Source of the DNA: Psychrobacter proteolyticus
GTDB taxonomy: Bacteria; Pseudomonadota; Gammaproteobacteria; Pseudomonadales; Moraxellaceae
Length of the DNA: 64,000 nt
Reading direction: 5' to 3'
Assembly (NCBI RefSeq): GCF_003350005.1
Contig: NZ_QLKS01000005.1
Span: 62,001-126,000, forward strand
The notes below the pieces were generated by a model. That model was given only the letters and a program-made list of their open reading frames with translations, was not told the origin of the DNA and ran no database searches. Every line of letters begins with the position of its first letter. The stretch's first letter is position 1. A program made the translations under genes and the position numbers. This document shows positions 32,374 to 40,980 of the stretch, in pieces.

Positions 32374-32500
32374 TCGTCACGTTCTCTTATTACGTATACA
32401 AGGACTAGCACGGCTCGGACATTCTGTCTGTCCTCCTTTGACGACCTCTAAGTCTTCAATAGCAGACAGCCATCCCGCGTGCCAGCGCACTTGCAATCGG
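32374..32500 (-). promoter_or_regulatory. Structured 5' leader of the cytochrome gene (possible cis-regulatory RNA)
   Basis: A TATAAT box on the minus strand (complement of 32503-32508) would give a leader of about 120 nt. It can form nested stems: CGTGC/GCACG (32478-32482 with 32408-32412) and CTGTCTG/CAGACAG (32463-32469 with 32424-32430). The latter arm also takes part in an alternative hairpin GGACA/TGTCC (32417-32433). A GGAGG stretch (complement of 32432-32436) followed by ATG and a five-codon frame ending in TAG lies inside. The pairings are seen directly; a regulatory role is inference. It matches no riboswitch class I know. Confidence 0.35.
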
Positions 32501-32725
32501 TGATTATAAATATGAATTCTCCCCAACATTATAAGGGAAAAGGCAGGTAAATTGCCATGCTTGTTTAATGACTTGGCTGTTTTTTCTTAAAAAACCTCAA
32601 TCGCGACTGTCATTTATTGGCTTTATGCTTTTTATTTGTTAGACTAAGCGGTCTTTATTTCTAGACACCTTATGCTAATTATCATGCGCATCTAAGCGTG
32701 GCAGTCAGACATATCGTTATCATAT

Positions 32726-32802
32726 GCGCTCGTAGCTCAGTTGGATAGAGTATCGGTCTCCGAAGCCGAGGGTCGTGGGTTCGATTCCCGCCGAGCGCAC
32801 CA
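32726..32802 (+). tRNA. tRNA-Arg (anticodon CCG)
   Basis: A full cloverleaf is present. The acceptor stem is GCGCTCG/CGAGCGC. The anticodon stem TCGGT/GCCGA has one G-U pair and carries loop CTCCGAA (anticodon CCG). The T arm is GTGGG-TTCGATT-CCCGC. The 3' CCA is encoded. Length is 77 bases. Confidence 0.97.
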
Positions 32803-32927
32803 ATTATGATGTTTACAACCTCACCCTATCACTCTCTTAATACTATCCTCAACTACCTATACTCATCAAACCTACACTTCAACATGTTTGCGGTTTTTCT
32901 GTGCTTGTATACTTCTAGTGCTCTCAC

Positions 32928-33038
32928 CTATAGTCGACTCAGTATAATTTGGATACAAAGAAGCCGAGGAAAGTACTACAAGTAGTAGACTGAGCGAGAC
33001 TGACACCGTAGCCAATTGATAGAGGATTGACTATATAG
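32928..33038. repeat. Candidate short intergenic (MITE-like) element
   Basis: A 111-bp segment is bounded by imperfect terminal inverted repeats (CTATAGTC and GACTATATAG). It contains the central block AAGCCGAGGAAAGTACTACA with an internal palindrome. I recall closely similar blocks being common between genes in Psychrobacter chromosomes, but no second copy occurs in this window. It ends five bases from the stop codon of the leftward gene at 33044. Confidence 0.5.
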
Positions 33039-33043
33039 CAAAA

Positions 33044-33394
33044 TTACTCTGCGTCTTGCAAGTTAGCTGTTAGCTGAGCACGGCTAGGAATACGGTGATA
33101 ATTGATCACTGGCACATCACCCAAACGGCGCTGACCCTCAGCAATCTTTTTATCAATCGTAATCATCGCTATTTTTTTATCTTGTTTGCTAACGAGCAAA
33201 TGATTTGCCTTACGTGTGACTCGATAATCAGCAAAATGCTGTTTTAATATCGCTGATGTTTTTTGCAGCGCATCATTCGGTGTTGCATTCTTTGATTTTA
33301 TGCCGCCTGCTTTTGCGCCGCGCGATTTTGCCACGAACCATAAAACTGCGATGACAGCGAACAATATGACAAGCCACCAAATTCCGTCTATCAT
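33044..33394 (-). CDS. Small membrane-anchored protein of unknown function
   Basis: I do not recognise this 116-residue protein. It has an N-terminal membrane segment (about 5-22, IWWLVILFAVIAVLWFVA). A basic soluble part of about 90 residues follows, with DALQKTSAILKQHFADYRVTR and VSKQDKKIAMITIDKK, possibly a small alpha/beta fold. It is divergent from the sirtuin gene with only 35 bases between starts, so the two promoters must overlap or lie within the genes. No repeats or catalytic motifs are visible. Confidence 0.75.
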   Translation of the reverse strand: MIDGIWWLVILFAVIAVLWFVAKSRGAKAGGIKSKNATPNDALQKTSAILKQHFADYRVTRKANHLLVSKQDKKIAMITIDKKIAEGQRRLGDVPVINYHRIPSRAQLTANLQDAE

Positions 33395-33429
33395 AAGTAA
33401 AAATATCCATTATTAGCAAGGGTTGGCTC

Positions 33430-34230
33430 ATGTTAGCAGAATTATCACTAGCGTTAATAGCAGAAGTAAAACTTGCAGCCCAACTACTGGCATCCAAACA
33501 GCGTATTTGCATTTTGACTGGGGCTGGCATTTCAGCAGAAAGCGGCATCCCAACGTTTCGGGATAAGCAAACAGGGCTGTGGGAGAACTACGGTGTCGAA
33601 GACTTGGCAACCCCTGAAGCATTCACTCGTGATCCAAGGCTAGTATGGTCATGGTATCAATGGCGTCGGCAAATGGTCGCAGACAAAGCACCAAATCCTG
33701 CCCATCATGCGTTGGCTCAGTGGCAGTATCATGCGCAAACCTCCGATCAGCAAGTGACACTCATTACCCAAAATGTCGATGATTTGCACGAGCAAGCTGG
33801 TAGCGCAGTGACTCACCTGCATGGTCATCTGTGGCGTAACCGCTGTAGTCAGTGTGAGATACCCTATCAAGATCAATCGAGAGCGTCATACGATAATCAA
33901 GGTACTATGAGTTTTGATGAAACACTGCTTACCTGTTCGCATTGCGACGGTTACATCAGACCAGATATTGTTTGGTTTGGCGAAGCTCTACCTGTACAGG
34001 CATGGCAGACTGCCGAAGAAGCTGCGGCTAATTGCGAGGTATTTATCAGTATTGGTACATCAAGCTTGGTCTATCCTGCTGCTGGATTATCACAGCTAGC
34101 TAAACAGAATGGCGCGCAAGTTATTGAGATAAACCCTGACCCCACACCAAATAATATCGTCGATATCACATTAGCAGAAAAGGCTGGAATAATACTGCCG
34201 CTGCTTATATCAGAGATTACGGCTTTATAA
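33430..34230 (+). CDS. cobB: NAD-dependent protein deacylase, sirtuin class III
   Basis: Sir2-family enzyme that removes acyl groups from lysine using NAD. The 266-residue product has ILTGAGISAESGIPTFRD for NAD binding, TQNVDDLHEQAG, the catalytic histidine in LHGHLWRNRCSQCE, the zinc cysteines in CSQC and CSHC, and PDIVWFGEALP. The Tyr and Arg in SWYQWRRQM form the YxxR pair that marks class III (SIRT5-like) enzymes recognising succinyl and malonyl groups. Length is typical. A bidirectional terminator follows. Confidence 0.93.
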   Translation: MLAELSLALIAEVKLAAQLLASKQRICILTGAGISAESGIPTFRDKQTGLWENYGVEDLATPEAFTRDPRLVWSWYQWRRQMVADKAPNPAHHALAQWQYHAQTSDQQVTLITQNVDDLHEQAGSAVTHLHGHLWRNRCSQCEIPYQDQSRASYDNQGTMSFDETLLTCSHCDGYIRPDIVWFGEALPVQAWQTAEEAAANCEVFISIGTSSLVYPAAGLSQLAKQNGAQVIEINPDPTPNNIVDITLAEKAGIILPLLISEITAL

Positions 34231-34271
34231 TTGCTACTAATTATAGATATTACTGAATGACAGACAATAAA

Positions 34272-34307
34272 AAAGGCTTAACGATTTATATAAACCGTTA
34301 AGCCTTT
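34272..34307. terminator. Bidirectional terminator between cobB and the deaminase gene
   Basis: A 12-bp stem (AAAGGCTTAACG / CGTTAAGCCTTT) has a 12-base loop that is itself a palindrome (TTTATATAAA). A and T runs on both flanks suit use by both convergent genes. Confidence 0.8.
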
Positions 34308-34332
34308 GCTACTAAAAACAAGCTCGTTAAAA

Positions 34333-35331
34333 TTATTTCAATGCAAGCTCAACTCTCGCTAAGTAAGCTTGTTTTAACTCATCACTGATAAATGCCGATT
34401 TAAACGAGTTTTTTACCAAAGTAATAACATCGTCTTCCGTAATCGGCAGATTCTCATATAGGTTAATGAAGTTTTGGTTCACATATCCTTTGAAATACGC
34501 AGGGTCGTCCGAGTTAACACTAATATTTAGACCATAGTCTAAAAGCTCTTTGATATTGTGCTCTTTATAAGTCTCGAAAACTTTTAGCTCGATATTTGAG
34601 TTCGGGCAAACCGTCAATGGCATTTGCTCATCTTTGAGTCTTTGCATCAACTCTGGGCTTTTTATAGACTGCACACCATGATCGATTCTATTGATATTCA
34701 ATAAGTCTAATGCTTCGTAGATGTACGAGAAGTCTGCTTCCTCGCCTGCATGAGCAACCAACTTAAAGCCTTCTTCTTTGGCTTTTTGAAAGACTTCCTT
34801 GAATTTCGATGGTGGGTTACCCAGTTCTGATGAATCCAGACCAACACCGATGATGTCGTCTTTATACTCTAGTGCTTGCTCTAATGTCTCAAACGCTTCT
34901 TCTTGCGATAAATGACGCAAGAAACACATGATGATACATGACGTGATACCGTATTTTGCTTTGGCATCTGCAAGCGCTTCTTTGATACCTGTGATGACCG
35001 ATTCAAAAGGCACGCCGCGTTCAGTATGCGTCTGCGGATCAAAGAATATCTCTGTGTGAATGACATTATCTTCAACACATCTAAGAATATATTCCCACGT
35101 CAAATCATAGAAATCATCTTTTGTGAGTAGGACGTTGGCACCCGCATAGTAGATATCTAAAAAGGTCTGTAGGTTGGTGAAGTTATAGGCACTGCGTACA
35201 TCTTCGATATCTTTATAAGGTATCTCTACATTGTTCTTTTTGGCCAATCTAAACATCAGCTCAGGCTCTAGCGAACCTTCAATATGTAGATGAAGTTCAG
35301 CTTTCGGTAGTTTCTTTATTAATTCAATCAT
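34333..35331 (-). CDS. Adenine deaminase-type member of the adenosine deaminase family
   Basis: A zinc hydrolase of purine salvage. The 332-residue TIM barrel has the metal-binding HxH in LPKAELHLHIEGSLEPE, the histidine in LVAHAGEE, the catalytic HGV in RIDHGVQSI and the NSDDPAYF motif. The segments EIFFDPQTHTERGVPFE and GVGLDSSELGNPPSKF fit the adenine deaminase branch (Aah1/PA0148 type) better than true adenosine deaminase. I therefore predict adenine to hypoxanthine. Many pipelines label such proteins add. It is transcribed alone. Confidence 0.82.
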   Translation of the reverse strand: MIELIKKLPKAELHLHIEGSLEPELMFRLAKKNNVEIPYKDIEDVRSAYNFTNLQTFLDIYYAGANVLLTKDDFYDLTWEYILRCVEDNVIHTEIFFDPQTHTERGVPFESVITGIKEALADAKAKYGITSCIIMCFLRHLSQEEAFETLEQALEYKDDIIGVGLDSSELGNPPSKFKEVFQKAKEEGFKLVAHAGEEADFSYIYEALDLLNINRIDHGVQSIKSPELMQRLKDEQMPLTVCPNSNIELKVFETYKEHNIKELLDYGLNISVNSDDPAYFKGYVNQNFINLYENLPITEDDVITLVKNSFKSAFISDELKQAYLARVELALK

Positions 35332-35535
35332 AGTATTCCAATAATGGTGTTATCGAGACGAGCCCTAGTAGATATTGCACAGTAGGATAATCAAACCATA
35401 CATATATGAGGCGTTATCTGTCTCAGAAAAATTATTTTAACACTAAAAGCATATCGCCTAAAACAAAACCCTTTGACCGTATAGATAAGCTACTTATAAA
35501 AGCAACCTTCTTAATAAAACCGTGTAAGGTGCAAA

Positions 35536-36060
35536 CTACTTTAAAAATACCACTGTATCAGACAGCTCATTGCCTTCTGGATCGTGCTCTAAATGATAAT
35601 ACTGACGTAATACCTGCCCCACTTCATCCAGCAGTTCAGCCAAGCTCTCTTCTGTCTTTTGGGTAGCAATACCAGATACCGCCTTGTCGCACATTGCATT
35701 CCATACTGTTGGACTAACGTGAGCGCTGATACCTCGGTCTGCGACAATCTCTAGTTTGCGCTCACATACATTGACATAGATCAAGACGCCCGTATTTTCT
35801 TCCGTATCCCAGACGCGATATTCGCTAAACAAATCAATCGCACGCTCACGGCAGTTCATGCGATAAGCTTCTTGGATAGGCAGATGGTTTTCTACGATTA
35901 AGAATACTTCACCACGATGCCCACGCTCGGCTCGTGTCACAGCATCTGTTAGGCGTGCTTTGGATTCTGTTGTTAGCCACTTACTATGTAATAAAGGGAC
36001 GAACAAAACTTGACGCCACCAGCGGGCAAAACTGGGGTTTGAAGCGTTGTCTTCTACCAT
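35536..36060 (-). CDS. TPM domain protein without signal peptide
   Basis: The 174-residue product has a TPM (PF04536-type) fold. It contains LTDAVTRAERGHRGEVFLIVEN, ERAIDLFSEYRVWDTEENTGVLIYVNV and LEIVADRGISAHVSPTVW. Unlike its neighbour it lacks a signal peptide and C-terminal membrane segments, so it is probably cytoplasmic or membrane-peripheral. It is the last gene of a lemA-TPM-TPM cluster, 71 bases after the larger paralogue. TPM proteins with LemA have been linked to membrane protein quality and phospholipid or photosystem repair, but the role here is unknown. Confidence 0.87.
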   Translation of the reverse strand: MVEDNASNPSFARWWRQVLFVPLLHSKWLTTESKARLTDAVTRAERGHRGEVFLIVENHLPIQEAYRMNCRERAIDLFSEYRVWDTEENTGVLIYVNVCERKLEIVADRGISAHVSPTVWNAMCDKAVSGIATQKTEESLAELLDEVGQVLRQYYHLEHDPEGNELSDTVVFLK

Positions 36061-36131
36061 TATATTATTTCCTCAAGTACGTCGTTTTCGATGGTTATGT
36101 AGAGTTTATTTTGTTTGCGTATGTGGAATAC

Positions 36132-37316
36132 TTACCACGAGCCACCTGCACCGCCGCCGCCGAAACCACCGCCGCCACCGCCAAAGCCGCCGCCTCCGAA
36201 ACCACCACCGCCAAAGCCGCCTCCACTACCGCCGCCCATACCGGGTAAGAAAATCATGCCGCCTCTGCGCCCACCTTTACCGCCGCCGCCTTTTCCACCG
36301 CCACCGCCGCGTGAGATCAAAAACATCCAGATAAATATCGCCATAATCAGCGTCATGAAGAAGCCGCCACCTAATGCCATTGAACCTGCAAAAAACCCGC
36401 CAGCGGTAATAATAGAACCAAATACTCGGCCCAATATATTAGTAATAAAGCTACCAAAAATCATCGCCATGATAAATAAGAAAATAGGTGACGGCAACTC
36501 GTCTGAGCTTTGCTGGGCAGTACGTTCTGCGGCTTGCGAATCAGCACGAGCTAAGACTTCAGGGTCAGCAGTTAAGCGCGTTTTGAGCGCTTCAACGCCA
36601 GCGATTATCCCTGCACCATAGTTATTTTGCTTAAATAACGGCGTGATATCTTCACGAATGACACGGTTGACTGCCGCATCTGGTAATACGCCTTCTAGTC
36701 CATAACCCGTTAGGATATACATATCACGGTCATTGACAGCGACGACAATCAGCAGACCATCATCGATAGCTTCATCACCCAATTCCCACTTCTCAGCAAC
36801 TTGCAAGGCATAATCAAATATTGGTACGCCATTAGTAGTTGGTACGATAACCACCGCTGCTTGTGCTAATCCCTGCTGATAGATACTTCTAAGCTGAGCC
36901 TCTAGACGTAGCCTCTCTTGGGGATTTAGGATATTGGCCTGATCAACGACTGGTTCATTGAGTATCAACTTGTCAGCGTCAACACCCTCGGCACTGGAGC
37001 GTACAGGTGGCTGAGCGGTTGTTTGGGCATTGGCTGTACCATTTGCTGTGCTTTGGTTATCTGCGTTTTGAGTGATAGCGTCGTTGCCGAGCACTGCCCC
37101 ATTGATAGCATCGTTATTTAATACAGCATCATTAATTGCTTCGTTAGACTCGCCTGCTTTAGCAACAGCCACCAACTCTTCGACACTACGGTTTTGCAGA
37201 TTCGAGGTGCTATCTGTCGCCACCGCTGTATCATTGGGTGCAGCGTGCAATGCAGGCACGCTGACGACACCTAACGTAAACAGTAATGCTGATAAGATTG
37301 CTTTTGAATTATTCAT
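36132..37316 (-). CDS. Secreted/membrane TPM domain protein with Gly-rich tail
   Basis: The 394-residue product has a signal peptide (1 to about 26, ending ALHA) and a low-complexity Asn/Asp/Ala-rich segment (about 27-108). The TPM domain (about 115-245) contains DQANILNPQERLRLEAQLRS, DDGLLIVVAVNDRDMYI and VLPDAAVNRVI. Hydrophobic stretches follow around 275-340, then a C-terminal tail of Gly with Phe, Lys and Arg ending GGGGAGGSW. This architecture is typical of YgcG-type proteins found beside lemA. The tail codes for near-continuous glycine and may be hard to sequence. Confidence 0.9.
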   Translation of the reverse strand: MNNSKAILSALLFTLGVVSVPALHAAPNDTAVATDSTSNLQNRSVEELVAVAKAGESNEAINDAVLNNDAINGAVLGNDAITQNADNQSTANGTANAQTTAQPPVRSSAEGVDADKLILNEPVVDQANILNPQERLRLEAQLRSIYQQGLAQAAVVIVPTTNGVPIFDYALQVAEKWELGDEAIDDGLLIVVAVNDRDMYILTGYGLEGVLPDAAVNRVIREDITPLFKQNNYGAGIIAGVEALKTRLTADPEVLARADSQAAERTAQQSSDELPSPIFLFIMAMIFGSFITNILGRVFGSIITAGGFFAGSMALGGGFFMTLIMAIFIWMFLISRGGGGGKGGGGKGGRRGGMIFLPGMGGGSGGGFGGGGFGGGGFGGGGGGFGGGGAGGSW

Positions 37317-37439
37317 CTAATCTATACCACCTCAGATAACATCTTTACCAATTGATAGACTCTAACTAATCATCATTGAACCATTAGCTAAATAAACAGA
37401 GCTGCCTATGCTGCTCTGTCGTCACGTTCATTCTAAATT

Positions 37440-38072
37440 TTATTCAGCAGACTTTTCTGCAGAGTCGCCAAAATCAACACTTGGTGCGGTTGAAATCGCC
37501 TCTTCATTGGCCACACTAAAATTGGGCTTAGTATCCATACCAAATACTTTTGCAGTGATGTTGGTTGGGAACTGACGCACCGTTGTATTGTATCCCTGCA
37601 CTTCTTGGATATAACGGTTACGAGCAACAGCAATACGGTTCTCAGTACCTTCTAACTGTGCTTGCAAATCTTGAAACAGTGCATCTGACTTTAGATCTGG
37701 ATAACGCTCAGATACTGCCATCAAACGTGACAATGCACCTGTCATCTGCTCTTGCGCTGCTGCATAACGCTCCATCGCTTCTGGATCATTAAGCACTTCT
37801 GGCGTTACCGTGATACCGCCCGCACGTGAGCGAGCTTCTGCCACTTGGGTGAAGACTTCTTGCTCTTGCTCGGCATATTGCTGTACGACTTTGACTAAGT
37901 TTGGCACCAAATCAGAACGGCGCTGATACTGGTTGACCACTTCTGACCATGAAGCAGTGACCTGCTCATCTTGTGCCTGCAGGTTGTTGTAGCCACAGCC
38001 ACTTAGACCAACTGTAGAAGTTGTCAATAAAGCGGCTAGCAACATCGGCTTCATAATAGATTTACGCGTCAT
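37440..38072 (-). CDS. lemA: LemA family lipoprotein
   Basis: LemA proteins are membrane-anchored helical-bundle proteins of unclear function, usually encoded with TPM-domain proteins. The 210-residue product has a signal with lipobox LSGC (cysteine at about residue 27). The family core follows: ASWSEVVNQYQRRSDLVPNL, VAEARSRAGG, LMAVSERYPDLKSD and ENRIAVARNRYIQEVQGYN. The ATG at 38072 follows an AGGAGA site; a frame extending to 38117 was rejected. It leads a three-gene lemA-TPM-TPM cluster. Confidence 0.94.
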   Translation of the reverse strand: MTRKSIMKPMLLAALLTTSTVGLSGCGYNNLQAQDEQVTASWSEVVNQYQRRSDLVPNLVKVVQQYAEQEQEVFTQVAEARSRAGGITVTPEVLNDPEAMERYAAAQEQMTGALSRLMAVSERYPDLKSDALFQDLQAQLEGTENRIAVARNRYIQEVQGYNTTVRQFPTNITAKVFGMDTKPNFSVANEEAISTAPSVDFGDSAEKSAE

Positions 38073-39029
38073 TGTTGATTCTCCTAATAATGATAAATAA
38101 CAAATATCCAGTACCACGTTTTTAATATTTTTAAGTTTTCTTAGTATTCATACGACGGTCATGCGCTCTATATATTGTATATCTGCGCAACACTCTATCA
38201 GCATGATATCAAAAGAAGTTGTCTTAATGATGGCGTTATATACGGCTTTTTACAATTGACCGTTACCAAAACACAACCGCATAGCGTTAACGATAACGCG
38301 TTTTTATCATGATAGATATAGAGCAAAAATTTAGCAGTCTGGCGCAATCAGACTAAATGTTATGAAATTACAAACAATTATTTATATATTATGCAAATCT
38401 TGCTAATGTATCTGCTAAATAAAATATGGAATATATCTACCGTCTATAAAGAAATTTCTAGTAATTAGTACAAAAATATGGCAAATTGCAGTTACGTAGC
38501 CGTACGGTTTGAATACATTTGGTAGTGGACTTATAGTTTGATTAGTATTAGCGAGTTGTTAATTTCTTAATAAAAACATCAATTAACTGTCAAATTATCG
38601 CTTAATACTATCAATTCGCCATACCAGTCATGTATTTATTCAGGACAGCTCATAGTAAGTTGAATGCCATCATGGTGATGGATATTTAATTATATAACCG
38701 CCTGTTTTATCCGCCGGTCAACTTATGACTCATCTGATGTATAACATGATGATAGAAGACCGCAGTAGTTGAGGTTGTAGAATAATAGTAAACGCAGCTG
38801 ATATTTATATTGTCAGTGATAAGCGCTATGCAAATAGTCCGTATTACTGATGAGATACGCGGGTAAATACAGACAACTACAGTCCATTCTTGGTGGCCAA
38901 GCAAATGAGACTTAGACAACAAATAAGTCGATGCAGAGACTTTAACTGCTTAACTTAAATAAGTAAGTTAACCAGTTAGTTTACTCCTAGCAAACAGTGC
39001 CACCTTGAGACAGTACTAGGAACATAAAT
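38073..39029. other. Long divergent intergenic region lemA / symporter
   Basis: About 950 AT-rich bases without a credible gene. The only frame of note (71 codons on the minus strand near 38800) has no ribosome-binding site or protein-like composition. A glycine riboswitch, common before this transporter family, was looked for and not seen. Promoters for lemA and the symporter must lie here. Confidence 0.5.
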
Positions 39030-40577
39030 ATGGAAGGTTTAGTTAACTTAGTAAATGGAATTATCTGGAGCCCAGCGCTGATTTATCTCTGCTTGGGTGC
39101 CGGTCTGTTCTATTCCATTATGACGCGCTTTGTACAAGTACGTCTATTCGGTGAGATGATCAAACTCCTATTCACTGGTAAATCTAGTGCACAGGGTATC
39201 TCATCATTTCAGGCACTTGCCGTCTCACTCGCTGGTCGTGTGGGTATGGGTAACATCGCTGGGGTAGCTGCTGCTATCGGCTTCGGTGGCCCAGGTGCCG
39301 TATTCTGGATGTGGGTCGTAGCCTTTCTAGGCGCATCTACAGCCTATGTCGAATCTACTCTTGCTCAGATTTACAAAGAAAAAGATGTGGTAACTGGCGA
39401 ATATCGCGGTGGCCCAGCTTATTACTTTGAACGTGCCCTTGGTCAAAAGTGGTACGGCATCCTCTTCGCAATCGCTTCTATTTTATCATGTGGTATGTTC
39501 TTACCTGGTGTACAGGCGAACGGTGTTATCAGTGCATTTGCACAGGTAATGGGCGAAGGTACGATCATGAACGTTGCAGGCCTAGAAGTTGGCTCTATGC
39601 GTTTGGTCGGCTTGGCTATCATCTTAGTGGTGCTAGGTATCATCATCTTTGGTGGTATTAAGCGTATTGCAACCTTTACTGAGTTTGCAGTACCTTTCAT
39701 GGCATTAGGTTATATTGCCTTAGCGCTAATCATCATGTTCAGCAACTTCAGCTTGATTCCAGATGTATTTGGTATGATTGTTGGTGATGCATTCACTGCA
39801 CAAGCAGGTTTTGGTGCTGCTATCGGTTGGGGTGTGAAACGTGGTATCTACTCTAACGAAGCTGGTCAGGGTACAGGTCCTCACGCTGCTGCTGCTGCTG
39901 AAGTTGAGCATCCATCACAGCAGGGTCTAGTTCAGGCATTCTCAGTATATGTTGATACATTACTAGTATGTTCTGCTACTGCATTCATGATCTTGTCTAC
40001 TGGTATGTACAACATTCAAGGTACGCTACCAGATGGTCAGTTCATCGTACAGAACGTTGCTGCTACTACTGAAATCAATGCTCCTGCGTTCACGCAAATG
40101 GCAATGGAATCTGTATACGGTACGTTTGGTAATGTCTTTATCGCAATCGCTGTATTCTTCTTTGCCTTTACCACAATTCTGGCTTACTACTACATCGCTG
40201 AAGTAAACGTGGCTTACTTGACTCGCTTCCTCGGTCGTAGTGCGAACAGAACTGGTCTATTCCTAGTGAAAGTGCTTATCATGGCGATGGTTGCTTATGG
40301 TGGTCTAAACTCAGCTGGTTATATCTGGGCAATCGGTGATATCGGTGTTGGTCTTATGGCTTGGCTTAACATTGTTGGTATTCTTGTCATCTTCATCGTG
40401 GCTCGTCCAACCCTTACTATGCTTAAAGACTATGAGGCTCAGCGTAAAGCTGGCGTCACTCGCTATAGTTTTGATCCTGCTAAATTCGGTATCAAAAATG
40501 CACCGTATTGGGAAGAGCGTCATCTAGCACAACAAAAAAGCATGAACGCTGACCCATTACGTAAAGATAAAGTGTAA
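39030..40577 (+). CDS. Alanine/glycine:cation symporter (AGCS family)
   Basis: Secondary transporter importing alanine or glycine with sodium or protons. The 515-residue product has about 10-11 membrane segments and the AGCS signatures: FQALAVSLAGRVGMGNIAGVA near the N-terminus, FWMWVVAFLGASTAYVESTLAQ, and KRGIYSNEAGQGTGPHAAAAAEV in the centre. Length is normal for AlsT/DagA proteins. It is transcribed alone, with a strong terminator. Which amino acid is preferred cannot be decided from sequence. Confidence 0.95.
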   Translation: MEGLVNLVNGIIWSPALIYLCLGAGLFYSIMTRFVQVRLFGEMIKLLFTGKSSAQGISSFQALAVSLAGRVGMGNIAGVAAAIGFGGPGAVFWMWVVAFLGASTAYVESTLAQIYKEKDVVTGEYRGGPAYYFERALGQKWYGILFAIASILSCGMFLPGVQANGVISAFAQVMGEGTIMNVAGLEVGSMRLVGLAIILVVLGIIIFGGIKRIATFTEFAVPFMALGYIALALIIMFSNFSLIPDVFGMIVGDAFTAQAGFGAAIGWGVKRGIYSNEAGQGTGPHAAAAAEVEHPSQQGLVQAFSVYVDTLLVCSATAFMILSTGMYNIQGTLPDGQFIVQNVAATTEINAPAFTQMAMESVYGTFGNVFIAIAVFFFAFTTILAYYYIAEVNVAYLTRFLGRSANRTGLFLVKVLIMAMVAYGGLNSAGYIWAIGDIGVGLMAWLNIVGILVIFIVARPTLTMLKDYEAQRKAGVTRYSFDPAKFGIKNAPYWEERHLAQQKSMNADPLRKDKV

Positions 40578-40620
40578 GTCTATTTAATAAGGTTGCTATT
40601 TGATCTTATTGAACAAACAA

Positions 40621-40651
40621 AAAGCCCGAGACCATGTTCTCGGGCTTTTTT
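40621..40651 (+). terminator. Terminator after the AGCS symporter
   Basis: A stem of about 10 bp (AAGCCCGAGA / TCTCGGGCTT) with a short loop is followed by a T run. It sits 43 bases beyond the stop codon. Confidence 0.92.
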
Positions 40652-40912
40652 GTTTGGATAGTTTTCTACACTGCTACAGAATAGCTTACCGAAATATTAA
40701 AAATCATATTCATACGAGCTGATTTAATACCTTAAAATTACCCTTTTATCTCTTAAAGTTAAGCTGTATTCGAAACAACGTATGACAGTTACGTTATCTT
40801 TTGCCTGTCTTCTTTACAGAGCTCGCTTTAGCTTTAGGCTACTTTATATTAATTAAGTCGTCGTACCAGTATAGGTAAGCCACAGTTCCGTTATTTTTAA
40901 TTCATAGACATA

Positions 40913-40940
40913 AAAAAGCCTAGCGCGATGGCTAGGCTTT
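40913..40940 (-). terminator. Terminator after the first fasciclin gene
   Basis: A 10-bp stem (AAAGCCTAGC / GCTAGGCTTT) with a six-base loop is followed on the leftward transcript by six U residues. Confidence 0.9.
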
Positions 40941-40980
40941 CTTTAATTTATAGGTTATGAATCTACATATAATAGATAGC

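Noticed and set aside
32374-32500. Truncated RNase P RNA suggested by the GGAGG...GTCCGAGC stretch
   Set aside because: Only this short stretch resembles the RNase P 5' region; the rest of the RNA, including its universal core, is absent.
35406-35666. 86-codon plus-strand frame overlapping the small TPM gene
   Set aside because: It runs antisense into a recognisable TPM domain and is not protein-like.
38707-38922. 71-codon minus-strand frame in the lemA/symporter gap
   Set aside because: Its composition is random-like and no start signal is present.
38700-39029. Possible glycine riboswitch before the AGCS symporter
   Set aside because: No tandem aptamer core blocks were seen.
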